A DNA stretch of 64,000 nucleotides from Enterococcus mundtii. GTDB lineage: Bacteria > Bacillota > Bacilli > Lactobacillales > Enterococcaceae. A model generated the notes under the pieces. It searched no databases and was not told where the DNA came from. It was given only the letters and a program-made list of their open reading frames with translations. The position numbers and the translations under genes were made by a program. Location: the NCBI RefSeq assembly GCF_002813755.1, contig NZ_CP018061.1, positions 3,090,001 to 3,154,000 of the forward strand, read 5' to 3'. Position 1 is the stretch's first letter. Each line of letters starts with the position of its first letter. Positions 16,582-24,394 of the stretch are shown piece after piece.

Positions 16582-16623
16582 ACTAATGCGTAACTGGAAG
16601 TTTAAATTTTATTGAACGAAAAT
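16582..16623 (-). pseudogene. Duplicated 3' end of the lipoprotein gene at 19353
   Basis: Thirty-nine bases (16585-16623) match 19355-19393 with one difference. On the minus strand they read FRSIKFKLPVTH and a stop, exactly the C-terminus of the lipoprotein encoded at 19353-20006. An in-frame stop lies four codons further upstream, so this is a remnant of a second copy. Confidence 0.75.
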
Positions 16624-16652
16624 GTGGTTATGATTTTAAGGTATAACCCCAT

Positions 16653-17219
16653 CTAAGAAAAAAGAGGATACAATATCATTAATATACCTAGTGTAAGGTG
16701 GACTATAAATCTTTTATTTGTATTTTGCATAAAACTTGCCTGAAGTTTTACTGAAACCCAAACAAATTGTAATTCGTTTTTGGGATGGTCTATTAAATAC
16801 TGTTTAAATATTTCGCGTTCATTTTTTTTGGATTTAATTAAGTAAAAGCCTGTAATAGCACTGATGGTAAGGGCTACTCCCAAATAGGGAACTATGTAAT
16901 TCAAATTTTTAGGAACGTCTTCAATAGGGAAAAAGTATCGAATGACACGTTCCAAAATAAAAAAGACAATAACGTAAACGATAAATGAAAATTTTCTTTT
17001 TAGAGCAAAAGAAGGGTCCTTTTTTTCATAATATTGTGAGATTGCTTTTTTTCGTCTCTTTTGTTCTTGTGCAGTCAGGTTTGGAAAAGCACGCTCTCCT
17101 TCTTGTTTATATACAGCCATGATATCTGAATACTCCTGTTGGATCTGGCTGACTTTGTAGATTGTATAAATAAAACTACCATAATATATTAAAGTAAACA
17201 TAAATTTAATTAAAAGCAT
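16653..17219 (-). CDS. Uncharacterised membrane protein
   Basis: The 188-residue protein has one hydrophobic segment at the N-terminus (FMFTLIYYGSFIYTIY), a charged region with QKRRKKAISQYYEKKD, two adjacent segments near 80-97 and 108-128, and a last one at the C-terminus (LTLGILMILYPLF). I do not recognise the family. It lies alone between insertion-sequence debris, with AGGAG just before its start. Nothing in the sequence points to a partner. Confidence 0.5.
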   Translation of the reverse strand: MLLIKFMFTLIYYGSFIYTIYKVSQIQQEYSDIMAVYKQEGERAFPNLTAQEQKRRKKAISQYYEKKDPSFALKRKFSFIVYVIVFFILERVIRYFFPIEDVPKNLNYIVPYLGVALTISAITGFYLIKSKKNEREIFKQYLIDHPKNELQFVWVSVKLQASFMQNTNKRFIVHLTLGILMILYPLFS

Positions 17220-17315
17220 TATTTAGTTCTCCTTAAAGCCTTTTTTTAATTATAGCAGACAAAACTTGAAAGTAGCTTTAAAAATTTAATAAAAAAACTG
17301 CTATTTCTTGTGATG

Positions 17316-17559
17316 ATATGCTCCCTATAAAGTAGGCAAGGAAAAAAATTCCAAATCTACTTTATAGAGAGTTTTTTGTATGTCTAAGAGAAGCCTTTAT
17401 TCTCCAGAAGAAACATATTAGGTCATTTCAAAGGTGTTGGATGGTTGTTGTATCATGAAGAAATATTCTCTTTTCAATGGAACAATAGAAATTTAGGAGG
17501 ATAAATATAACGAGAATGGATTTGTGGAGTTAAAAGAGACGAAACCTTGGAATAAGTAA
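17316..17559 (+). pseudogene. IS3-family transposase OrfA remnant
   Basis: From ATG 17380 the frame reads MSKRSLYSPEETY, stop, VISKVLDG..., stop, EDKYNENGFVELKETKPW, stop. This is the N-terminal helix-turn-helix region of an IS150-like OrfA with three stops in frame. In front lies an inverted repeat (CTATAAAGTAG near 17332 with CTACTTTATAG near 17365). The rest of the gap to 17726 has no other gene. The element is dead. Confidence 0.65.
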
Positions 17560-17726
17560 TTGATAGTGTAAAAATTTTCCGAAATGAACAAAAGTTCACT
17601 TTGGGCCTTTTCATTTCATTACAAAATAGTTAAGTGTACATGTAAATTTCTTCGATTAGTTAAACTGAAAAGTTATTAATAATATGCGTTATAATAATAC
17701 TGATAAATTAAATAGAGGTGTTCAAT

Positions 17727-18458
17727 ATGAAAAAAATAGTACCAATCAGTATTTTATTATTAATTCTTCTTACCGGATGTGGCTCAAAAAATACTGAAAC
17801 AGCTCAATCCACCAATGGTCAAATAATTGAAAGTAGGAATAAAAAAGAATCTTCATCTAATACAAGTGAGAATCATTCACAACAATCAACTGTTCAAAAA
17901 TCAGAAGAAACAACTTCTACTCTTTCAGAAAGCAAGACAATAGAGTCTACTGTCTCAGAGAGTGAAATAACTGAAAGCGAACAGTCAACAACGATTCCAG
18001 AGGATTCAGCAACATCCTCAACAGTACCCTCGGAATCCATAAATGATCCGTTAAGTGTTTACTCAGACGAACAAATTGAATATGCACGCGTCTGGTTAAC
18101 TACTAATGGTACAGCTTATAAAAATGATTTAGGTAATGCAGGTTTTACATTAAATGTTAACCATTCTCCAGCGGGTATAAAAATCAATCCTTATGACGAA
18201 AATAGCATAGTTTATCCTCAAGAGACAGTAACCTTAACCGGAAAATATGGGTATCAAGGTTTAGTTGTTTACTCTAGTAACCATGATGGTTCAATAATGT
18301 ATTATCCTGTACCAAGTCACTTTCAACAGTCAGATGATCCAGTTACTATGAAGCAGGAAGAACAGAAAATACTCGATAATGCGCAAAGAATAAATATACC
18401 TACGGGAAATACAGAAGATATCCAGATGTTGATTAGTGCGATGAACATCTTTAACTAA
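17727..18458 (+). CDS. Ser/Thr/Glu-rich lipoprotein of unknown function
   Basis: The 243-residue protein has a lipoprotein signal (MKKIVPISILLLILLTGCGS, Cys in LLTGC). A low-complexity linker of about 80 residues rich in Ser, Thr and Glu (ESTVSESEITESEQSTT) tethers a C-terminal domain of about 140 residues (NDPLSVYSDEQIEYARVWL...). I do not recognise that domain; it is likely exposed outside the membrane. ATG 17727 is preferred over an upstream GTG because GAGGTG serves as ribosome binding site. A lipoprotein of similar design but different C-terminal domain lies at 19353. Confidence 0.6.
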   Translation: MKKIVPISILLLILLTGCGSKNTETAQSTNGQIIESRNKKESSSNTSENHSQQSTVQKSEETTSTLSESKTIESTVSESEITESEQSTTIPEDSATSSTVPSESINDPLSVYSDEQIEYARVWLTTNGTAYKNDLGNAGFTLNVNHSPAGIKINPYDENSIVYPQETVTLTGKYGYQGLVVYSSNHDGSIMYYPVPSHFQQSDDPVTMKQEEQKILDNAQRINIPTGNTEDIQMLISAMNIFN

Positions 18459-18665
18459 TTAAAAAATATCCTATACTAGCTTTACTGATATATTAAAAAA
18501 TAATATATATAAATCATAACCACCCTTCAAAAGGGTGGTTTGCTCTAGGGCTATAAGCCCTTAACACCGGCCAGCGCCTAAAGACGCTGGCTTTCTCATT
18601 TCATGTTCAAGCCATATTGCCTTTGTCACTTTTGCCTACCTTTAAAAAGGTGTTTGTTCTACTCT

Positions 18666-19121
18666 CTAACCCTTAAAAGGGTCCTCGTATTCTCGAACGC
18701 TCAATTTATCTAGCGCTATATCATGTTTCTCTTGTTCTTGAATGTATTTCCTTATGGTCGCTTCATTCAATCCCACTGTGCTTACATAATATCCTTCTGC
18801 CCAAAAATGTCGATTGCCAAATTTATATTTTAAATTTGCATGTTTATCAAAAATCATCAATGCACTCTTTCCTTTAAGATAACCCATAAAACTTGACACG
18901 CTTATTTTTGGTGGGATACTCAATAATAGATGGACGTGATCTGGCATCATATGTCCTTCCAAGATTTCTACTCCCTTATACTTACATAGTCGTTTGATAA
19001 TTTCTTGAATACTTGCTCGATATTGATTATAGATGATTTTTCTTCTATACTTTGGTGTGAATACAATGTGGTATTTGCACAGCCACTTTGTATGGGCTAA
19101 ACTATTTGCTTTATTAGCCAT
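18666..19121 (-). CDS. tnpA: IS200/IS605 Y1 transposase TnpA
   Basis: The 151-residue protein is full length for IS200-type TnpA. It has the HUH metal-binding motif HVH (residues 62-64, in MPDHVHLLLS) and the catalytic tyrosine Y126 in IRKYIQEQE. It cuts and joins single-stranded DNA at the element's hairpin ends, acting as a dimer. No frame break or missing catalytic residue is seen, so the copy may be active. Confidence 0.93.
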   Translation of the reverse strand: MANKANSLAHTKWLCKYHIVFTPKYRRKIIYNQYRASIQEIIKRLCKYKGVEILEGHMMPDHVHLLLSIPPKISVSSFMGYLKGKSALMIFDKHANLKYKFGNRHFWAEGYYVSTVGLNEATIRKYIQEQEKHDIALDKLSVREYEDPFKG

Positions 19122-19128
19122 TTCTTTT

Positions 19129-19184
19129 CCCTTCCTTTCGTTATCAATATGACCTGAACAATCATATTTTAACGATAGGAAGGG
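19129..19184 (-). promoter_or_regulatory. IS200 5' hairpin sequestering the tnpA ribosome binding site
   Basis: CCCTTCCT (19129-19136) pairs with AGGAAGGG (19177-19184), extended by CGTTA/TAACG. On the minus transcript the ribosome binding site AGGAAGGG lies in the 3' arm, which fits the known translational repression of IS200 transposases. Confidence 0.75.
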
Positions 19185-19280
19185 CTTTTTGGTAGAACCT
19201 TTTATTCCCCACCCGCATAGCAGGTGGTTTTCTGTTTCACTCGCTTTGCGAGCTCAACTTGGTCTAAAGACAATAATATA

Positions 19281-19314
19281 AACAAGTACCTTGTTAAAGA
19301 ACAAGGTACTTGTT
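19281..19314 (-). terminator. Hairpin downstream of the lipoprotein gene
   Basis: AACAAGTACCTTGTT (19281-19295) and its exact complement (19300-19314) form a 15-bp stem with a 4-base loop. It lies 39 bases after the stop codon of the minus-strand lipoprotein gene. Confidence 0.65.
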
Positions 19315-19352
19315 TATTGTTTGTTAGCTTAAGTGAGATTTTATTCATAATA

Positions 19353-20006
19353 TCAATGCGTAACTGGAAGTTTAAATTTTATCGAACGAAAATCTTGGCT
19401 ATTTGGGTTAAGTAAATCACGTAGATAATAGTATTCGATATCAATTGTTTGGACATTAGTGTTTTTCATATCTTCATCTAGCACAAAGTAGGCCTCGACA
19501 ACACCTGTTGCGCCAACTTCTAATGGATCAGTTCCCGGTTGATTGCCTGGTTGGTTCTGCATTGTGGGATCGACATGGATGTTATCTTCTGTAGTAATCT
19601 CAAAGTTTCTGTAGAACTTCGATCCATTATTAAAATCTTTTATTGAATGGTTTGTCATGCGAATATCAAGTCTAATGATAGTATCTATAGGGTAAGCCAA
19701 GTACTCTTGTTCTTGAATGATATCATTAGGTTGCGCACTAGCTTTAATAATTTCGATAGTAACTGCAGGTTCTCCATTTAAGTAGATTGTGGCCGGATCG
19801 TTTAGACCGTGAAGTGTTGTCGTATCGTTTGTCGATTCACTCTCTGAATCTGAGTGATCAGAGGGTGTTGCGGATGATTTATCTGCTGTAGATACTGTAC
19901 TAGCGATTACCGAAGAGTTTGTATTTATGGTACTTGTTGATTTGCAGCTTATTAATATAAACAAAAAAAATAAACTAATCATTGCTAAAAAAAACTTGTT
20001 TTTCAT
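19353..20006 (-). CDS. Lipoprotein with DUF-type extracellular domain
   Basis: ATG 20006 (MKNKFFLAMISLF) follows TTAGGAGTT and opens a lipoprotein signal with lipobox LISC. A Ser/Thr/Asp linker (about 25-70) leads to a beta-rich domain of about 145 residues (ATIYLNGEPAVTIEIIKA ... LDIRMTNHSIKDF), which resembles the immunoglobulin-like lipoprotein domains DUF4352/DUF5067 in general pattern (telokin-like). Function is unknown. Its last 13 codons are duplicated at 16582-16623. The longer frame from 20048 has no ribosome binding site. Confidence 0.65.
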   Translation of the reverse strand: MKNKFFLAMISLFFLFILISCKSTSTINTNSSVIASTVSTADKSSATPSDHSDSESESTNDTTTLHGLNDPATIYLNGEPAVTIEIIKASAQPNDIIQEQEYLAYPIDTIIRLDIRMTNHSIKDFNNGSKFYRNFEITTEDNIHVDPTMQNQPGNQPGTDPLEVGATGVVEAYFVLDEDMKNTNVQTIDIEYYYLRDLLNPNSQDFRSIKFKLPVTH

Positions 20007-20147
20007 ATACTCGTGAACTCCTAAGTGATAGATATAGTTTGAATACATATTATTATAACATCAATAATTTAAAGTAAAGAATAAACTAGGATGCTCACAT
20101 CTGGTAAATGAAGAGAAATAAATAAGTATTATCCTAGATTATCTATA

Positions 20148-20199
20148 AAAGAAATATCGACTAAAAAACTTTCTCCAAGTTTTAAGTCGATATTTCTTT
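20148..20199. terminator. Bidirectional terminator downstream of the AraC gene
   Basis: AAAGAAATATCGACT (20148-20162) pairs perfectly with AGTCGATATTTCTTT (20185-20199), with additional AAAACT/AGTTTT pairing inside. It ends the minus-strand AraC transcript. Confidence 0.8.
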
Positions 20200-20294
20200 A
20201 TATTCAGTAACTATCTATGAGAGTTGTCCTAGTCTTTTCCACTATCGTTAATGTATGAGGTGAAAAAGCTGCTGGTAACAATCAAGAGATAGAC

Positions 20295-21239
20295 TCATAT
20301 ATTGGTGAAATCGCACATTTTTTTCCGATAACCTGTCGGAGTCATTTGCGTTTCGCGTTTAAACAGGCTAGTGAAGTAATTAGGGTCTTCAAAACCGGCT
20401 TCCAAGGCAATATCGATGATTTTCAAATCTGTATGCAGTAACAGGTACTCTGCTTTTTTGATGCGCATTTGATTTAAATACGTGAAAAAAGTCATACGAA
20501 AATGTTTTTTAAAAAAACGACAGAAATGCTCTTTGCTATAGCCAATATGACGACTGATTGCTTCAAGAGTGATCGTGCTTTGGTAATTTTCTTCAAGATA
20601 TAGAATGATTTTTTTACAGCGATACGTGTTGAGTTTGTTTTTACTAGCAACTAACTTTGCAGGATTCACTTGAGTACTGTAGCGCGAAAAATGTTTGATC
20701 AGTAAGAACAATTGTGCTTTGATCGTCAGTTCAAAGCGAGATTCTTTCAAGGCAAATGTATCAATGATCGTGATCACTAGTTGTTGGATCTCAGAAATAC
20801 TTGAGCAATCATTTGTAAAATGGATCGCTACTTGTTCTGGTGAATGGAGCAATGGATCAAGATAAGTTTGCTGGATATGATCGGAAACGCGACTTTCAAT
20901 GAATGAAGCATCAAACACGATGGCAAAAAATGCACAGGCATTCATTTGATGATTGAGTGCTTCATGTAATTGATTCGCAGGAATAAACATAACCTCTCCT
21001 TCGTGAACAACGTAAGGTACTCCTTCTATTTTGACTTCCATGAGTCCTTGATAGACATAAAGAATCTCTAGTTCTCGATGCCAATGGGGGTGGATCATAT
21101 TTTCCTGATGGGCTGGATGATTCGTATAGTGAACGGCAATTGGAAACAAACTATCCCCATGTTCGGTCATTTCCTTTAGCGTGGTATCAATATCTTGTTG
21201 ACTAGGATTGGGGGTAAAAATATCGTTTGGACTAAACAT
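20295..21239 (-). CDS. AraC-family transcriptional regulator
   Basis: The 314-residue protein has an N-terminal cupin-like sugar-binding domain (HPHWHRELEILYVYQG and VHEGEVMFIPANQLHEAL) and a C-terminal pair of helix-turn-helices (about 215-310: LEAISRHIGYSKEHFCRFFKK, then IDIALEAGFEDPNYFTSLFKRE). It diverges from the ABC importer and alpha-xylosidase operon 114 bases away and is its likely activator, responding to the imported sugar. ATG 21239 is favoured (GGAGG 7 bases upstream). Confidence 0.88.
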   Translation of the reverse strand: MFSPNDIFTPNPSQQDIDTTLKEMTEHGDSLFPIAVHYTNHPAHQENMIHPHWHRELEILYVYQGLMEVKIEGVPYVVHEGEVMFIPANQLHEALNHQMNACAFFAIVFDASFIESRVSDHIQQTYLDPLLHSPEQVAIHFTNDCSSISEIQQLVITIIDTFALKESRFELTIKAQLFLLIKHFSRYSTQVNPAKLVASKNKLNTYRCKKIILYLEENYQSTITLEAISRHIGYSKEHFCRFFKKHFRMTFFTYLNQMRIKKAEYLLLHTDLKIIDIALEAGFEDPNYFTSLFKRETQMTPTGYRKKMCDFTNI

Positions 21240-21292
21240 CACATTTCCTCCATTTTGATCAATATTACAAGGTATTTTGATTAAGATAGCGA

Positions 21293-21321
21293 TTACATAC
21301 CGTTGTAAATATCAATATAAT
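21293..21321 (+). promoter_or_regulatory. Promoter of the alpha-xyloside importer operon
   Basis: TTACAT (21293-21298), a 17-base spacer, and TATAAT (21316-21321). The weak -35 suits an AraC-activated promoter, and imperfect TATTACAA/TTGTAAATA repeats lie just upstream and across it. Confidence 0.55.
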
Positions 21322-21352
21322 CAATTTGTTAATAAGAGGAGGAGGAATAATC

Positions 21353-22633
21353 ATGAAGAAACAACGAGGATTTTTAATACTTGCTTTTATCATGGTGTTA
21401 GGAATTACTGGCTGCGGTACGGCACAAAGCGGGTCTTCAGATGATGGTAGTGTAACATTAGAGATTTTCAATATCAAGACAGAAACAGCCGAGCAAATGG
21501 ATGCTTTGGTAGAGGATTTTGAAAAAGACCATCCGCAGATCAAGATCAACTTGACGACGGTTGGCGGGGGAACCGATGCGACAGCAGCGTTGCAATCAAA
21601 GTTTTCCTCAGGGGATGAACCAGATATCTTTATGTTGGGTGGATTAGCAGATACGCAGATTTGGCAACATAAACTCTATGATCTTGGGGAAACGACGTTA
21701 GCTAAACAAGCAATTGAGGGAACATTAGAGGGGGCTACACTCGACGATACGGTCTATGGGGTGCCGATGAATATCGAGGGATATGGCTGGTTGATCAACC
21801 AGAAGATTTTTAAACAAGCTGGCATCGATAGTGGATCGATCAACTCATTTGAGGCATTTGAAGAAGCCGTTCAATTATTGGATAGTAAAAAAGATGAACT
21901 TGGGCTACAAGGCGTATTTGGTTTTAGCGGGGCAGAAACGTGGGTATCCAGTCAATATAGTTCAAATTTTCTTGCTCCGGAGTTTGATAACAGCTTAGAA
22001 ATGACCTATGAGGCACTGGAATTAAGCGTAGATTATGCCGAGCAAATGAAAAACTACACCGACTTGGTCATTAAGTACAATGCACAACCAATGGAGGCAA
22101 TGGATTACAGTACATCTGTTGAAGAATTATTTGCCAGTGAAAAGGTGGCTATCATCCATCAAGGAAATTGGATCGTACCGACATTGGATAGCTTAGATGA
22201 GACGTTCACGAAAGAAAAACTAGGGATTCTTCCTATGCAGATCGAAGCATCGGGAGAAAGCAACATCGTGGCGGGGCCAGCTTGGTATTGGGGGGTCAAT
22301 AAAGACAAAGACCAAGAAGTCATTGATGCGTCGATCGAATTTTTAACGTGGATGTATACGGATGAGCAGGCGATGACAGCAATCATCGATGAGTTTCAAT
22401 TCATTCCGGCGTATACCAACTTTTCGAGCGAAGCGATCAATGATCCGTTATCTAAGGAAATCTATACGTATTTAAGCGAAGGTAAAACCGTTCCATGGGT
22501 CCATAATTCCTATCCAGATGGGTTTGGACAAAATATATTTGGTGTCCAGATCCAAGCGTATGCAGCCGATCGAATCTCTTGGGAGGAATTTATTGATACC
22601 TTGCAAACCAATTGGGCACAAGAAAGGAAGTAA
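21353..22633 (+). CDS. Sugar ABC transporter substrate-binding lipoprotein
   Basis: The 426-residue lipoprotein (lipobox ITGC) is of the extracellular solute-binding family 1, which binds oligosaccharides. The fold shows in LEIFNIKTETAEQMDALVEDFEKDHP at the start of lobe 1, the region YGVPMNIEGYGWLINQKIF, and the C-terminal aromatic stretch VPWVHNSYPDGF. It captures the sugar and hands it to the two permeases that follow. The ATPase is missing from the locus, as is common in Firmicutes, where a shared MsmK-type ATPase serves several importers. GAGGAGGAGG precedes the start. Confidence 0.9.
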   Translation: MKKQRGFLILAFIMVLGITGCGTAQSGSSDDGSVTLEIFNIKTETAEQMDALVEDFEKDHPQIKINLTTVGGGTDATAALQSKFSSGDEPDIFMLGGLADTQIWQHKLYDLGETTLAKQAIEGTLEGATLDDTVYGVPMNIEGYGWLINQKIFKQAGIDSGSINSFEAFEEAVQLLDSKKDELGLQGVFGFSGAETWVSSQYSSNFLAPEFDNSLEMTYEALELSVDYAEQMKNYTDLVIKYNAQPMEAMDYSTSVEELFASEKVAIIHQGNWIVPTLDSLDETFTKEKLGILPMQIEASGESNIVAGPAWYWGVNKDKDQEVIDASIEFLTWMYTDEQAMTAIIDEFQFIPAYTNFSSEAINDPLSKEIYTYLSEGKTVPWVHNSYPDGFGQNIFGVQIQAYAADRISWEEFIDTLQTNWAQERK

Positions 22634-22680
22634 GCGGTGAACGGTTGGTTTTTATCTAGTGAGATACAAGGAGGGTTCTC

Positions 22681-23547
22681 ATGTTAACAAATCGCACAAA
22701 AGCTTTTTGGTTATTACTTGCACCAGCGTTATTGGCGTTAGCGATCGTTTTGTTCATTCCATTACTGACAGGTAGTTATTATTCACTGACAAACTGGAAT
22801 GGCAATACAGTAGGTGAATTCGTTGGATTTGAAAACTATCTTCGGGCATTTAATGATCAAGGATTTATCGACAGTTTACTGTTTACCGCAAAATTCTCAT
22901 TTTTCAGTGTGATTTTGATCAACATCGTGGCTTTAGGTCTAGCGATGTTCGTGACACAAAAATTAGGTAGATGGACGACTTTTTTCCGTACGATCTTTTT
23001 CATGCCAAATTTGATTGGAGGGATCATCCTAGGATTTATTTGGCAGTTTATTTTCAATAAAGCATTTGAAAGTCTGGCGACTATGACGGGCATTGATTTT
23101 TTTGCCGGTTGGCTGAACACGCCGGAAACGGGGTTTTGGGGGCTCATTATTTTATTTGTTTGGCAAATGAGTGGCTATATGATGCTGATCTATATCTCAT
23201 TTCTCAACAATATTCCAGAAGAGATTTTGGAAGCGGCAGATATGGATGGGGCGAATCCTTTGCAAGTCTTTTTCCGTATCAAATTACCCATGTTGATGCC
23301 AGCTTTCACCGTCACTTTGTTCTTGACGTTGTCCAACGCATTTAAAATCTATGATCAAAACTTAGCACTGACACAAGGTGGTCCGTTCAATTCCACACAA
23401 ATGGTGGCGATGAATATCTACAATGAAGCATTCGGGATGCGAAAGATGGGCTATGCACAGGCAAAAGCGGTGATTTTTCTGGTTATTATTGTGATCATCT
23501 CAGTGGTTCAAATCTCGCTGACACGAAAAAAGGAGGTCAGTGCATGA
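22681..23547 (+). CDS. Sugar ABC permease (MalF/UgpA type)
   Basis: The 288-residue membrane protein has six hydrophobic segments and the EAA loop EEILEAADMDGANPLQVFFRIKLPM, through which the ATPase couples. It forms one half of the import channel with the next gene product; their coding regions overlap by four bases (ATGA), showing coupled translation. Confidence 0.92.
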   Translation: MLTNRTKAFWLLLAPALLALAIVLFIPLLTGSYYSLTNWNGNTVGEFVGFENYLRAFNDQGFIDSLLFTAKFSFFSVILINIVALGLAMFVTQKLGRWTTFFRTIFFMPNLIGGIILGFIWQFIFNKAFESLATMTGIDFFAGWLNTPETGFWGLIILFVWQMSGYMMLIYISFLNNIPEEILEAADMDGANPLQVFFRIKLPMLMPAFTVTLFLTLSNAFKIYDQNLALTQGGPFNSTQMVAMNIYNEAFGMRKMGYAQAKAVIFLVIIVIISVVQISLTRKKEVSA

Positions 23548-24383
23548 AGCAATCAAAAGTGAAACATCCACGACAGATTAAGAAGGCGCTACTGATTTTT
23601 AGCGGATTGGTGCTTGCTAGTCTGTGGTTTTATCCGTTTTTCTTAGTGGTGATCAATTCATTCAAAACCAAAGCAGAGATATTCCAAAACACACTCACTT
23701 TACCAACTGGGCTAACACTTGACAACTATATCGAGTCGTTCGAGCGATTGGATTTTTTCAAAAGTGCAGCTAATTCGTTACTGATAACGATCGGATCTTT
23801 AGTATTGATTGTGTTTGTTTCTTCCATGGCGGCCTATGCGTTATCGAGAAACACGAGTCGCTTAAGTTCATTTCTTTATTTTATTGTCGCAATTGGCTTA
23901 TTGATTCCTTTTCAGGGAATCATGATTCCCTTAATTTCACTTTTTGGGCAAGTCAGTATGCTGAATCAGCCAGGTTTGATGGTGATGTATCTAGGATTAG
24001 CGACAAGTATGTCGACCTTTTTATATTACGGTGCTTTACGAGGGATTCCGAAATCATTAGATGAAGCGGCATTGATCGATGGGGCAAATACCTTCCAAAT
24101 CTATTGGCAAGTCATTTTTCCTTTGCTGAAGCCTACGACAGTGACAGTCATCGTGTTGAATGCCTTATGGTTTTGGAATGATTATCTGTTGCCTTCATTA
24201 AGCATCAACAAAGCAGGGATGTATACAATTCCTTTACAGATGTTTTATTTCTTCGGCGAATTCAATAAGCAGTGGCACTTGGCACTGGCTGCGCTAGTGA
24301 TCGTCGTCTTACCGATTATTATTTTATTTGTTGTCTTGCAAAAACATGTCGTAAAAGGCATTTCAGATGGCGCAGTGAAGTAG
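23544..24383 (+). CDS. Sugar ABC permease (MalG/UgpE type)
   Basis: The 279-residue partner permease has six hydrophobic segments and the EAA loop KSLDEAALIDGANTFQIYWQVIFPL. The N-terminal phrase WFYPFFLVVINSFKT and the C-terminal HVVKGISDGAVK are typical of MalG-type proteins. With the upstream permease and binding protein it imports the sugar that the GH31 enzyme, 11 bases downstream, hydrolyses inside the cell. Confidence 0.92.
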   Translation: MKQSKVKHPRQIKKALLIFSGLVLASLWFYPFFLVVINSFKTKAEIFQNTLTLPTGLTLDNYIESFERLDFFKSAANSLLITIGSLVLIVFVSSMAAYALSRNTSRLSSFLYFIVAIGLLIPFQGIMIPLISLFGQVSMLNQPGLMVMYLGLATSMSTFLYYGALRGIPKSLDEAALIDGANTFQIYWQVIFPLLKPTTVTVIVLNALWFWNDYLLPSLSINKAGMYTIPLQMFYFFGEFNKQWHLALAALVIVVLPIIILFVVLQKHVVKGISDGAVK

Positions 24384-24394
24384 GAGGAAAATAA

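Larger units (their letters stand above)
18510..19232 (-). mobile_element. IS200/IS605-family element (IS200-like, intact)
   Basis: The element is about 0.72 kb with a single transposase gene and subterminal hairpins at each end instead of terminal inverted repeats: AACCACCCTT/AAGGGTGGTT at 18518-18540 and CCACC/GGTGG at 19209-19227. A second stem (CCAGCG/CGCTGG, 18571-18590) behind the gene probably blocks transcription. The exact ends are approximate because IS200 elements make no target duplication. Confidence 0.75.

Noticed and set aside
18510..18600. Stacked hairpins resembling a short CRISPR or REP array
   Set aside because: The stems differ from one another and fit the subterminal structures of the IS200 element.
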